This document shows, piece after piece, positions 9,500-17,612 of a DNA stretch of 64,000 nucleotides. The notes under the pieces were generated by a model, which made no database searches, was not told the origin of the DNA, and was given only the letters and a program-made list of their open reading frames with translations. A program made the translations under genes and the position numbers. Source of the stretch: Bacillota bacterium (GTDB taxonomy: Bacteria; Bacillota; Clostridia; Clostridiales; Clostridiaceae). How positions within the stretch are numbered: position 1 is the first letter of the stretch; the number at the start of each line of letters is the position of its first letter. Location of the stretch: assembly GCA_023445445.1 (NCBI GenBank), contig JAEXLD010000010.1, positions 50,992 through 114,991 on the forward strand, in the 5' to 3' direction.

Positions 9500-9513
9500 T
9501 GGAAACGGTACCG
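9500..9513 (+). promoter_or_regulatory. maltose operator upstream of the LacI-type regulator
   Basis: TGGAAACGGTACCG is identical to the first site in front of malE. It lies 29 nt before the start of the regulator gene, as expected for autoregulation. Confidence 0.7.
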
Positions 9514-9541
9514 AATATTTTGTCGAATTTTGGAGGGAATT

Positions 9542-10561
9542 ATGATAAACATAAGAGATATTGAAAATATAGCTGGGGTAGGGGTTAGTACAGTATCACG
9601 TGTAATTAATAATCATCCAGACGTCAAGGAGCAAACTAGAGAAAGGGTATTAGAGATTATAAGGGAAAATAACTATATACCAAATAATAGTGCAAGAAAT
9701 TTAAAAAAGAACAACTCAAATAATATTGGGGTGTTAATAAAAGGGGTATTTAATCCTTTTTTCTCAGAAATGTTAGATTTAATTAGTAAAAGAATATCCA
9801 AAGCTGGATATTCAATGATATTAGAACATCATGATTATTTAAGCGATGATGAAATGAATAATTTAATATCTATAATAAAAGAGAAAAGATTACAAGGGGT
9901 TATATGTCTGGGAGGAAACTTTACAGACGTTAAGAATGATGACTTTAATGATATTAATGTTCCAGTAGTGCTAACATCTATTAATCATAAGTATGGAAAA
10001 GAATTGTCTAAATTTTCATCAGTATCAATAGATAATGAAAAATCAGCCTATTCTGCCACAAAGTATTTAATAGATTGCGGTCATAAAAATATAGCTTTAA
10101 TGCTAGGGGATGAATACGATATTGGTATTAGTCATCGAAGAGAAGCTGGGTATTTAAAAGCTTTAATTGATAATGGTATTTCAGTAAATAGGGAATATAG
10201 AATTTTAGGTAATTATGATTATAGAGGAGCATATGAAGAAACTATAAGATTTTTAGATGAACATAAGGAAGTTACAGCTATATTTGCAATATCAGATATA
10301 ATGGCTGTAGGATGTGCTAAGGCTATAAAAGATAAGGGACTAGTAGTAGGAAAAGATATTTCAATTATTGGATTCGACGGTATGGATATTAGTGAATTTT
10401 ATAATCCTACTATTACAACAGTTATACAACCTAAAGTAGAAATGGCTAAGATAAGTGTTGATTTATTATTGGATTTAATGATGAACAAAACAGATAATAA
10501 GCATATAATTCTTAATACAGAATTAGTAATAAGAGAATCAACAAATCCTAAAATAGGATAA
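9542..10561 (+). CDS. malR: LacI/GalR-family regulator, likely of the maltose locus
   Basis: A 339-aa repressor-type protein. The N-terminal LacI helix-turn-helix (DIENIAGVGVSTVSRVINNHPDV) is followed by a periplasmic-binding-protein-like sugar-sensing domain ending in the typical TTVIQPK and ELVIREST segments. Start ATG 9542 follows GGAGGG; an in-frame TTG at 9530 falls inside the leader. Lying between malG and malQ and preceded by the palindrome also found before malE, it probably controls maltose genes and itself. The effector is inferred, not shown. Confidence 0.88.
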   Translation: MINIRDIENIAGVGVSTVSRVINNHPDVKEQTRERVLEIIRENNYIPNNSARNLKKNNSNNIGVLIKGVFNPFFSEMLDLISKRISKAGYSMILEHHDYLSDDEMNNLISIIKEKRLQGVICLGGNFTDVKNDDFNDINVPVVLTSINHKYGKELSKFSSVSIDNEKSAYSATKYLIDCGHKNIALMLGDEYDIGISHRREAGYLKALIDNGISVNREYRILGNYDYRGAYEETIRFLDEHKEVTAIFAISDIMAVGCAKAIKDKGLVVGKDISIIGFDGMDISEFYNPTITTVIQPKVEMAKISVDLLLDLMMNKTDNKHIILNTELVIRESTNPKIG

Positions 10562-10685
10562 TAAACTTAATTATTATAAATTTAAAAATTATACCCTGAA
10601 GCAGAAATTTGCAAATCTTTTATTAAAAATGTTATAATAGTGTTGTGTAAAAAATATACAACTTTGGCAGAAGTGAGGTAGTAAA

Positions 10686-12161
10686 ATGGAGAGAAGTAGT
10701 GGGATATTAATGCATATTTCATCATTGCCTGGAAAGTATGGAATAGGTACTTTCGGGAAAGAAGCATTTTCATTTATAGATTTCTTAAAAAAAAGTGGAC
10801 AAAAATATTGGCAGATACTTCCCCTGGGTCAAACGGGATATGGAGACTCTCCATACCAATGTTTTTCAGCTTTTGCTGGTAATCCATACTTTATAGATTT
10901 CGATATATTAGAAAAAGAAGGCTTATTAAATAAAGATGATTATGAAAATTTAGATTACGGATCAAAAGAAGATACAGTTGAATACCAAAAGTTATTTATT
11001 AATAAAAACAAAGTTCTTAGAATTGCTTATGAAAATTCAAAAGGAAAGTATACTAAGGAATTAAAAAGTTTTATAGATGAAAATAATTTTTGGATAGAAG
11101 ACTATTCTTTATATATGGCAGTTAAGAATCATTTTAATTTAGTTAGTTGGTATAATTGGGACGACGATATAAGACTTAGAAAGAAAGAAGCTATAAATAA
11201 ATATAAGACATTACTTAAAGATGAAATTAATTATTGGATATTTATTCAATATATTTTCTTTAAGCAATGGAATAGCTTAAAGAAATATGCTAATGAAAAT
11301 AAAATAGATATAATAGGGGATATCCCAATATATGTAGCTGAAGATAGTGCAGATATTTGGAGTAATCCTAAATATTTTAATGTGGATAAGGATATGAAAC
11401 CAATAACAGTTGCAGGATGTCCTCCAGACACATTCTCTGCAACAGGACAATTATGGGGAAATCCAATTTATAATTGGAAGGCTCTAGAAGCTGATGGATA
11501 TGATTGGTGGATAAAAAGAGTTAGAGAGAGTTTCAAAATATACGATGTAGTTAGAATTGATCATTTTAGAGGATTTGAATCTTATTGGGAAATACCTTAT
11601 GGAGATAAAACCGCAGAAAATGGTAAGTGGACAAAGGGACCTGGAACTAAGCTTTTCAAAGCAATAAAAGAGAAGCTTGGAGATGTAAGAATAATTGCAG
11701 AAGATTTAGGATTGATGACAGAAGAAGTAATCAAACTTAGAGATTATACAGGTTTCCCAGGAATGAAGATACTTGAATTTGCTTTTGGTGGGGAAGATAG
11801 TGGAGATTTACCTCATAACTATCCAGTAAACTGCGTAGCCTATACAGGAACTCATGATAATGATACAGTGTGTGGGTGGTACAACTCAACAGGAACTACA
11901 GCAGAAATAGAAAAAGCTAAGAAGTATCTAAATTTAACTTATGAAGAAGGTATTGCTAGAGGTTTAATAAGAGGTGTATGGGGAAGTACTGCTTACCTAG
12001 CAATTACAACTATGCAAGACTTCTTAGGGCTAGGAAAAGAAGCTAGAATGAATTTCCCATCAACTTTAGGTGGTAACTGGTTGTGGAGAGCTAAAGAAAG
12101 TGATTTTACTGATAAATTAGCAAAAGAAATTTATGATTTAACTAAGCTTTATAATAGGTAA
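10686..12161 (+). CDS. malQ: 4-alpha-glucanotransferase (amylomaltase)
   Basis: A cytoplasmic GH77 enzyme (491 aa, full length) that transfers glucan segments between maltodextrins, releasing glucose. Conserved family blocks are GDIPIYVAEDSADIW, VVRIDHFRGF (nucleophile Asp), IIAEDLG (acid/base Glu) and TGTHDNDT. AGTGAGGTAG precedes the ATG. It is the last gene of the maltose block. No maltodextrin phosphorylase gene is present here, so the remaining steps must be encoded elsewhere. Confidence 0.95.
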   Translation: MERSSGILMHISSLPGKYGIGTFGKEAFSFIDFLKKSGQKYWQILPLGQTGYGDSPYQCFSAFAGNPYFIDFDILEKEGLLNKDDYENLDYGSKEDTVEYQKLFINKNKVLRIAYENSKGKYTKELKSFIDENNFWIEDYSLYMAVKNHFNLVSWYNWDDDIRLRKKEAINKYKTLLKDEINYWIFIQYIFFKQWNSLKKYANENKIDIIGDIPIYVAEDSADIWSNPKYFNVDKDMKPITVAGCPPDTFSATGQLWGNPIYNWKALEADGYDWWIKRVRESFKIYDVVRIDHFRGFESYWEIPYGDKTAENGKWTKGPGTKLFKAIKEKLGDVRIIAEDLGLMTEEVIKLRDYTGFPGMKILEFAFGGEDSGDLPHNYPVNCVAYTGTHDNDTVCGWYNSTGTTAEIEKAKKYLNLTYEEGIARGLIRGVWGSTAYLAITTMQDFLGLGKEARMNFPSTLGGNWLWRAKESDFTDKLAKEIYDLTKLYNR

Positions 12162-12189
12162 TAGTTAATACCTAATAGAGAATAGTTAA

Positions 12190-12226
12190 GAAGTAAGAAG
12201 TAAGAAGTAAGAAGTAAGAAGTAATA
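12190..12226 (+). repeat. GTAAGAA heptad array after malQ
   Basis: Five near-perfect tandem AAGTAAG units begin shortly after the malQ stop. The same heptad occurs after the amidase (20748), ftsH (28494) and clpB (41383) genes. The 440 nt from here to the next gene hold the terminator at 12307 and nothing else I can assign. Confidence 0.85.
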
Positions 12227-12306
12227 GTTATCAATGTTAATTGTTAATAATATTTGCTACGAATTACCAAAAGTATATTAATTATATATTTTAATATAGT
12301 GCTATT

Positions 12307-12345
12307 AAAAAATGTGTCTATTTACTAGGCACTTTTTTAATTGTT
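12307..12345 (+). terminator. probable terminator of the maltose operon
   Basis: AAAAAATGTGTC pairs imperfectly with GGCACTTTTTT around a short loop and ends in a T run. Confidence 0.6.
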
Positions 12346-12668
12346 AAAAAATAGGTAATAATTAAATAAAGCTCAAAGAAATATGTTATTCTTAAATATC
12401 TATAAAGTTATTGTTTATACCTATGCATTGAAAAATGTTTTGACCAATGGTGAAATATTGCTTTTAGGAAGTAACAAAGGTGTTAGTGTTAATATATATA
12501 GTTCTTATTAGTAAAAAGGCTTTACTTGAAGTCACACAATTAGTTTTAATAAAAATTAGATTAGTAGGATTACTTTACTAATTATAAATGAAAAAGTAAC
12601 AGTTTTAGTGTAAAATTAAATTTAAATCTTAAGAGAAACTAATTGTCTTATATAGGAGAGGATACATA

Positions 12669-13313
12669 ATGAATAAAGATTATATTATAGAAAAAACTAA
12701 AGAGTTTGTTAAAGACAAATTATATGGAGAAGGAAGTGGTCATGATTGGTTCCATATAGAAAGAGTATATAACTTAGCTAAATACATAGCAGAGAAGGAA
12801 AAGGCAGATTCTTTTATTGTTGAAATGACAGCGCTATTACATGATATTGATGATTGGAAATTTTCAAAGACAAATGATAATAATACTACGGTTACAGAGA
12901 ATTTCCTTAAATCTATAGAAGTAGATAAGAAGGATATGGAAGCAATAATAAAAATAATAAAAACTATGTCCTACAAAGGTGGAGTTGTGGATTCAACTCA
13001 ACATACAATAGAAGGGAAAGTAGTTCAAGATGCAGATAGATTAGATGCCATAGGTGCAATAGGAATAGCTAGAACCTTTGCTTATGGTGGCAGTAAAAAT
13101 CGTCTAATGTATGATCCATCAATAAAACCTATGGATTTTAAAAACTTAGATGAAGTTAAAAATGCAGAAAATCATACAATAAATCATTTTTATGAAAAAC
13201 TATTGAAATTAAAAGATTTAATGAACACAGCTACTGCAAAAGAAATAGCAGAAAAAAGACATAAGTTTATGGAAGACTTCTTAGAAGAGTTTTATAAGGA
13301 ATGGAACTTTTAA
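12669..13313 (+). CDS. HD-domain phosphohydrolase
   Basis: A 214-aa cytoplasmic protein of the HD metal-dependent hydrolase superfamily. The metal ligands are visible in GHDWFHIERV, LLHDIDDWK and VQDADRLDAIGAIG. The last block is characteristic of the YedJ/YpgQ-type group, some members of which act as nucleotide pyrophosphohydrolases. The substrate is unknown. ATAGGAGAGG precedes the ATG, and the gene stands alone. ATGCATAATT repeats follow its stop. Confidence 0.88.
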   Translation: MNKDYIIEKTKEFVKDKLYGEGSGHDWFHIERVYNLAKYIAEKEKADSFIVEMTALLHDIDDWKFSKTNDNNTTVTENFLKSIEVDKKDMEAIIKIIKTMSYKGGVVDSTQHTIEGKVVQDADRLDAIGAIGIARTFAYGGSKNRLMYDPSIKPMDFKNLDEVKNAENHTINHFYEKLLKLKDLMNTATAKEIAEKRHKFMEDFLEEFYKEWNF

Positions 13314-13350
13314 ATAATGCATAATGCATAATTAATAATGCATAATTGTT
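13314..13350 (+). repeat. ATGCATAATT array, left of the toxin-antitoxin region
   Basis: Three units of the TAATGCATAATT class follow the HD gene. An AATTCAG/CTGAATT hairpin lies next to them. The inverted counterpart is at 14060-14082. Confidence 0.7.
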
Positions 13351-13490
13351 GAAATAATTCAGACAAGCTGAATTATGAAATTTATAAAGTTTTTCAATTT
13401 TTGAAAGAAAATTCGGATTAGAGGTTCGTATTTTAATAACTATTTGTTTTGAATATATAAATTTATATGTTTATTTTTATAAAATTTTGA

Positions 13491-13496
13491 TATAAT
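13491..13496 (+). promoter_or_regulatory. extended -10 promoter of candidate antitoxin RNA
   Basis: TGATATAAT is a TGn-extended -10 placed about 7 nt before the inferred RNA start near 13503. The -35 is weak. Confidence 0.55.
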
Positions 13497-13531
13497 ATAA
13501 ATAAGAAAAGCTTAGTGCGTCAACACTAAGC
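13494..13531 (-). terminator. terminator of the candidate toxin mRNA
   Basis: Read on the - strand, GCTTAGTG/CACTAAGC forms an 8-bp stem followed by TTTTCTTATTT. The same palindrome is the 5' hairpin of the + strand RNA. Confidence 0.7.
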
Positions 13532-13629
13532 AATCCTTAGAACATTTATTTTGTTTTAGGGCTATTGAATTTTGATTAATATCAACAAAATGGATGCTAC
13601 TCTTTGCAGGATGGAGCATCTTTTTGTTT
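13503..13629 (+). ncRNA. candidate antisense (type I antitoxin) RNA
   Basis: This is a short intergenic unit with its own promoter and terminator and no ribosome site or ORF. It opens with an 8-bp hairpin (13510-13517 with 13524-13531) and ends in a terminator (GATGCT 13593-13598 with AGCATC 13615-13620, then TTTTTGTTT). It is fully complementary to the last ~11 codons and the 3' UTR of the small membrane-peptide gene on the other strand. This layout matches convergent type I antitoxins such as RatA or SR4. It is inferred from sequence; no expression data. Confidence 0.6.
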
Positions 13630-13758
13630 GCTTCTAATTTCAATATCAAGACCAATAAATTTTACTGAAATCTTTAAATAATGAATAAAAAGGTTATGTT
13701 TTAAAACTAATGTAATTATATAAATAATAACAAAGCTTTTTATAATCAATTCTAGCAT
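13597..13758 (-). CDS. candidate type I toxin, 53-aa membrane peptide
   Basis: A 53-aa ORF with a hydrophobic N-terminal helix (residues about 4-19) and a charged C-terminal tail (EIRSKQKDAPSCKE). Its ATG is preceded by the strong ribosome site AGGGGGTGG, 8-9 nt upstream. The -10 element TGGTATAAT (13870-13878) gives a ~105-nt leader in which 13772-13808 folds into a long hairpin that buries the ribosome site. The mRNA ends at the hairpin at 13510-13531 and overlaps a convergent + strand RNA. All four traits are typical of type I toxins. I do not recognise the family by sequence, so the call rests on architecture. Confidence 0.6.
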   Translation of the reverse strand: MLELIIKSFVIIYIITLVLKHNLFIHYLKISVKFIGLDIEIRSKQKDAPSCKE

Positions 13759-13771
13759 ATCCAATACCACC

Positions 13772-13808
13772 CCCTAACTATGATGAGATATCATCAATAG
13801 TCCTAGGG
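13772..13808 (-). promoter_or_regulatory. hairpin sequestering the toxin ribosome site
   Basis: On the - strand CCCTA, ACTAT and GATGA pair in turn with TCATC, ATAGT and TAGGG around a TATC loop. The 3' arm contains the first part of AGGGGG, the ribosome site of the 53-aa ORF. Confidence 0.6.
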
Positions 13809-13869
13809 AGATAAAATGTTCAAAACCTCCGTAGCCATCCTACTACGGACTTCTAAATATTTCTTTAGA

Positions 13870-13878
13870 ATTATACCA
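13870..13878 (-). promoter_or_regulatory. extended -10 promoter of candidate toxin gene
   Basis: TGGTATAAT on the - strand is a TGn-extended -10. Transcription would start near 13863. A CCGTAG/CTACGG hairpin follows within the leader (about 13829-13847). Confidence 0.5.
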
Positions 13879-14059
13879 TAATTATCTAGAATATATACAC
13901 AAGAATAAAATGGAAAAATACAAATTGATGTGAAATTTTATAATATTAATTAAAGTATTTTATTAATAAACGATGGCAGCATTCTTTCATTCCAATTTTG
14001 CTTCAGCAAAGAAGATCTTCATTTTTTCATTTTCCAAAACTCCGTAGGAGTTTTCACCA

Positions 14060-14082
14060 TAATTATGCATTATGCATTTATA
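14060..14082 (-). repeat. ATGCATAATT array, right of the toxin-antitoxin region
   Basis: AATTATGCATTATGCATT is the inverted counterpart of the array at 13314. An AAACTCC/GGAGTTT hairpin precedes it at about 14038-14053. Confidence 0.7.
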
Positions 14083-14120
14083 TATACTTTGGGGTATAAT
14101 ATAAATAAAAGGGTGATATT

Positions 14121-14408
14121 ATGAAAGTACTAGTTATGACAATAAATTTAAGAGCTGAATGGGTTCATTCCTTAAAAGAGAAGAGAATGATAGTTAGAAG
14201 TATAACTCAAAAGCTTAAAAATAAATTTAATATATCAGTAAATGAAGTAGGAAATCAAGATATTCATAATTATATTACCATTGGAATATCAGGTATTTGT
14301 GCAACTACTGCACAAGTGGATTCAACATATGAAAATATTATAAATTTTGTTGAAGAAAGTACAGATGCAGAATTAATGAATATTAAAAGGGAAGTAATAA
14401 TATTCTAA
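14121..14408 (+). CDS. ylxP: DUF503 / YlxP-like protein
   Basis: A 95-aa protein of the DUF503 (YlxP) family, recognised from LRAEWVHSLKEKRMIVRSI near the N-terminus and the overall length. It is a small ferredoxin-fold-like cytoplasmic protein, often encoded next to infB/rbfA, but here it stands alone next to the met operon. AAAGGGTGATATT precedes the ATG. Its molecular role is not established. Confidence 0.8.
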   Translation: MKVLVMTINLRAEWVHSLKEKRMIVRSITQKLKNKFNISVNEVGNQDIHNYITIGISGICATTAQVDSTYENIINFVEESTDAELMNIKREVIIF

Positions 14409-14426
14409 ATTTTTTTATAATAGTTG

Positions 14427-14455
14427 TTGACAATTAAAGTTAATAACAGTATAGT
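14427..14455 (+). promoter_or_regulatory. sigma-A type promoter of the met operon
   Basis: TTGACA (14427-14432) and TATAGT (14450-14455) with a 17-nt spacer lie about 36 nt before the riboswitch. Confidence 0.8.
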
Positions 14456-14490
14456 ATTAATATAAAATTTAATAAACATTTTTTAATGTT

Positions 14491-14640
14491 TCTTATCAAG
14501 AGTGGTGGAGGGACTGGCCCTATGAAACCCAGCAACCTGTAATAGGATGTGATAGGCTTAATTAATATTAGGCTAAATTACTCATATTAAGTTTGGTGCT
14601 AAATCCTGCAGCTTTTAAGCTGATAGATGAGAGAATAAAT
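14491..14640 (+). promoter_or_regulatory. SAM-I (S-box) riboswitch
   Basis: The leader shows the S-box core in order: CTTATCAAGAG, GGTGGAGGGACTGGCCC, ATGAAACCCAGCAACC, GGTGCTAAATCCTGCAG and GATGAGAG closing P1. Past P1, GAGAATAAAT (14631-14640) can pair with ATTTATTCTC in the terminator at 14657-14693, giving an antiterminator when SAM is low. It precedes metNIQ, so methionine uptake would be switched off by high SAM. Confidence 0.97.
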
Positions 14641-14656
14641 CAATAAGTGAATTTAC

Positions 14657-14693
14657 ACGCACTAGAGAATTTATTCTCCAGTGCGTTTTTTAT
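14657..14693 (+). terminator. S-box expression-platform terminator
   Basis: ACGCACT-GAGAA pairs with TTCTC-AGTGCGT and is followed by TTTTTTATTT. Confidence 0.92.
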
Positions 14694-14746
14694 TTATGAT
14701 TTGATAAAAGTATTACCTTTGATATAAGTTCTTAGGGGGGACGTAA

Positions 14747-15775
14747 ATGATTGAAATTAGAAACTTAACTAAAAAATTTAATGATGTTGAAGTTATTAAG
14801 AATGTATCATTGTCAATTGAAGAAGGAAAAATATATGGAATAATTGGACATAGTGGAGCAGGAAAATCAACTTTACTTAGATGTATAAATGGACTTGAGA
14901 GTTATGATGATGGCTCAATAAATGTTATGGGGAGAGAAGTTAATGAGCTTAAGGGATATGAGTTAAGAGAATTTAGAAAAAAATTAGGTATGATATTTCA
15001 AGGCTTTAATTTATTAAATAGAAAAACTGTATTTGATAATGTAGCATTACCTTTAGAAGTTTGGGGATTTGAAGAAGAATATAAAGAGTATAGAAATAAT
15101 TTAGGAAATGAAAAAAATATTGGCTATAGAGCTTATAGAAAGAAAAGAATAAATGAAAGGGTAAATGAACTTTTAGAATTAGTAGGACTTTCTGAAAAGG
15201 CAAATGTAAAGCCAGCTAGTTTAAGTGGAGGGCAAAAACAAAGAGTAGCAATAGCAAGAGCATTAGCATTAGAACCTAAAATATTACTTTGTGATGAAGC
15301 AACATCAGCATTAGATCCTAAGATAACAAAGGACATACTATCACTTTTATCTAAGATTAATAAAGAACTAGGTATAACTATTGTAATAGTAACTCATCAA
15401 ATGGAAGTAGTAAAAGAAATTTGTGAGAAGGTTGCATTAATTGAGGGGGGAATTCTAAAGGCAGAAGGAAATGCAGAGGAATTATTCTTAAGACCAGGAG
15501 TATCTCTAAAAAAATTCCTTGGAGAAGAAGAAGACCTTCTACCTGATAAAGGTATTAACATTAAGTTATTCTTCCCAAGTACATCCTCAGAAAATGCTCT
15601 TATAACAAAGATGGCAAGAGAGTTAAATGTAGATTTCTCAATAGTTTGGGGAAAGCTTGAAAAGTTTAGAGAAGACATATTAGGTAATTTAGTTATAAAT
15701 ATTCAGGAGGAAGATAAGGACAAGGTTATAGCTTATCTTCAAAAAAGAGATGTAGTATTGGAGGTGCTTAATTAA
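14747..15775 (+). CDS. metN: methionine ABC transporter ATP-binding protein MetN
   Basis: A 342-aa ATPase of the D-/L-methionine importer. Walker A is GHSGAGKST, the signature is LSGGQKQRVAIARAL, Walker B is ILLCDEATSALD, and the switch His lies in VTHQME. The C-terminal ~80 residues form the methionine-sensing NIL domain, which gives feedback inhibition in this family. About 25 extra residues (EEEYKEYRNN to YRAYRKK, around positions 105-130) sit between the Q-loop region and the helical domain and are not typical. GGGGGGACG precedes the ATG. It is controlled by the S-box upstream. Confidence 0.95.
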   Translation: MIEIRNLTKKFNDVEVIKNVSLSIEEGKIYGIIGHSGAGKSTLLRCINGLESYDDGSINVMGREVNELKGYELREFRKKLGMIFQGFNLLNRKTVFDNVALPLEVWGFEEEYKEYRNNLGNEKNIGYRAYRKKRINERVNELLELVGLSEKANVKPASLSGGQKQRVAIARALALEPKILLCDEATSALDPKITKDILSLLSKINKELGITIVIVTHQMEVVKEICEKVALIEGGILKAEGNAEELFLRPGVSLKKFLGEEEDLLPDKGINIKLFFPSTSSENALITKMARELNVDFSIVWGKLEKFREDILGNLVINIQEEDKDKVIAYLQKRDVVLEVLN

Positions 15776-16413
15776 TGTCAGAGATATTAATAGAAGGGTT
15801 TAATAAGACCATAATAATGGTATTCTTCTCAACACTATTTTCAGTAATATTAGGTTTTATTCCAGCCATTGCATTAATAGTAACAGCACCCAATGGGTTA
15901 AGACCCAATAAGGGGGTTTATAAAACCTTAGATACAATAATTAATATTTTAAGAGGTTTTCCATTCTTAATTTTAATGGTTGCAATAATGCCCTTTACAA
16001 AATTATTAGTAGGAAAGTCTATAGGAACAACAGCAGCAATAGTTCCACTAACTATAGCAGCAGCTCCATTTGTAGCAAGGATTATAGAATCAGCTTTAAA
16101 AGAAGTAGATCCAGGAGTAGTAGAGGCAGCTAAGTCCTTTGGGGCATCAAATATACAAATAATATTTAGAGTTATGCTTAAAGAAGCAGTACCATCAATA
16201 ATTTCAGGATTAACATTAACAATAATAAGCATAATTGGATATTCAGCTATGGCAGGAACAGTAGGAGCAGGTGGACTTGGTGACCTAGCAGTAAGATATG
16301 GTTATCAAAGATACCAAACAGATGTAATGATAGTAACAGTAGTGATTTTAGTAATAATAGTACAAGTGCTACAATCACTAGGAAACCACTTGTATAAAAA
16401 ATTATCACAATAA
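15775..16413 (+). CDS. metI: methionine ABC transporter permease MetI
   Basis: A 212-aa membrane permease with five hydrophobic segments and the ATPase-docking loop EVDPGVVEAAKSFGAS. Its ATG overlaps the metN stop by one base, showing translational coupling. It forms the homodimeric channel of the MetNIQ importer. A nested-palindrome repeat fills the gap before metQ. Confidence 0.95.
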   Translation: MSEILIEGFNKTIIMVFFSTLFSVILGFIPAIALIVTAPNGLRPNKGVYKTLDTIINILRGFPFLILMVAIMPFTKLLVGKSIGTTAAIVPLTIAAAPFVARIIESALKEVDPGVVEAAKSFGASNIQIIFRVMLKEAVPSIISGLTLTIISIIGYSAMAGTVGAGGLGDLAVRYGYQRYQTDVMIVTVVILVIIVQVLQSLGNHLYKKLSQ

Positions 16414-16420
16414 AAAAATT

Positions 16421-16556
16421 TAAAATGAAAAATGAAGAATGTAAAATTAATGAAGAAACTCCTTAAGGAGTTTCTAAAATAAAAATATATTTTAGTAATT
16501 TGGAACAAATTACATCAACAATTCTACATTTTACATTCTACATTTTACATTAAATT
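16421..16556. repeat. nested palindromic repeat (GAATGTA arms), metI-metQ gap
   Basis: Outer arms of 7-nt units (AAATGAA, GAATGTA) at 16423-16447 are matched in inverted form by TTCTACATTTTACATT at 16531-16550. Between them are the palindromes GAAACTCC/GGAGTTTC and then GTAATTTG/CAAATTAC. The element at 51693 carries the same two inner palindromes in the opposite order. Confidence 0.8.
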
Positions 16557-16571
16557 AAGGGGGCTTTAAAT

Positions 16572-17405
16572 ATGAAAAGAAAATCAATTTTATCAATTTT
16601 ATTAGCAGGGGCTTTAGTAATAGGCTTAGTAGGATGTGGAAGTAAGGCGGATAATAATTCGGGTTCAGCATCTGAAGATAAAACAATAACAATAGGGGTT
16701 AGTCCTGTTCCTCATAAGGAAATAGTAGAACAAATTAAACCAGATCTTGAAGCAGAAGGATATACAGTAAAAATAGTTGAATTTACTGATTATGTAACAC
16801 CTAATACAGCATTAGCTGAAGGGGAATTAGATGCAAATTACTTCCAACACATTGCTTATTTAAATGAAACTAATGAAAGTAAGGGCTTAGACTTAACTTA
16901 TACAGCAGCTATTCACTTAGAACCATTAGCAGCTTATTCTAAATCTATTAAAGACTTAAAGGACCTTAAAGATGGAGCTACAATAGCTATACCAAATGAC
17001 CCATCAAATGAAGCAAGAGCTTTAAGATTATTAGAAAAAGCATCATTAATAAAATTAAAAGCAGGTGAATTAGTTACTCCTAAGGATATTACAGAAAATA
17101 CTAAGAACTTAAAATTTGAAGAATTAGAAGCAGCTCAATTACCTAGAGTTTTAGAAGAAGTTGATATAGCAGTTATTAACGGAAACTATGCACTTGAAGC
17201 AGGATTAAATCCAGCTAAAGAAGCTTTAGCAATAGAAGATGCAAATGCAGAAGCTGCTAAAAATTACAGAAATATATTAGCTGTTAAAAAAGGAAATGAA
17301 AATAACGAAAAAATTCAAGCTTTAACAAAGTCTTTAACTTCTGAAAAAGTTAAGAAATTTATAGAAGATAAATATAGTGATGGAACAGTAATTCCAGCAT
17401 TCTAA
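16572..17405 (+). CDS. metQ: methionine-binding lipoprotein MetQ
   Basis: A 277-aa substrate-binding lipoprotein of the NlpA/MetQ family. The signal peptide ends in the lipobox GLVGCGSKA, and the mature start TITIGVSPVPHKEIVEQIK is typical of MetQ. It would hold methionine outside the membrane for MetNI. AAGGGGGC precedes the ATG. It is separated from metI by a ~135-nt palindromic repeat but belongs to the same operon. Confidence 0.95.
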   Translation: MKRKSILSILLAGALVIGLVGCGSKADNNSGSASEDKTITIGVSPVPHKEIVEQIKPDLEAEGYTVKIVEFTDYVTPNTALAEGELDANYFQHIAYLNETNESKGLDLTYTAAIHLEPLAAYSKSIKDLKDLKDGATIAIPNDPSNEARALRLLEKASLIKLKAGELVTPKDITENTKNLKFEELEAAQLPRVLEEVDIAVINGNYALEAGLNPAKEALAIEDANAEAAKNYRNILAVKKGNENNEKIQALTKSLTSEKVKKFIEDKYSDGTVIPAF

Positions 17406-17465
17406 GATGATATATAAAGGATTTAAAATTCAGTGGAATATCAGAATTTAATACAGTAAATATAT

Positions 17466-17540
17466 GAATAGATAAATATTATTCTATCTCCTTTAGAGAA
17501 ATTTAAAGGAAATGAATATAGTATTTATCTATTTCTTTTT
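17466..17540 (+). terminator. terminator of the met operon
   Basis: ATAGATAAATA pairs with TATTTATCTAT around an inner CCTTTA/TAAAGG stem and is followed by TTCTTTTTC. Confidence 0.7.
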
Positions 17541-17612
17541 CATATTAATAAATAAAATTTACTCCAATACATATGTTATAATGGGATAGAAATAAACAAG
17601 GGGATGGTACTA

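Noticed and set aside
13500..13630. Structured intergenic RNA first considered as a riboswitch
   Set aside because: It has its own terminator, is followed by no co-directional gene for about 500 nt, and lies antisense to a small ORF, so an antitoxin RNA is the better reading.
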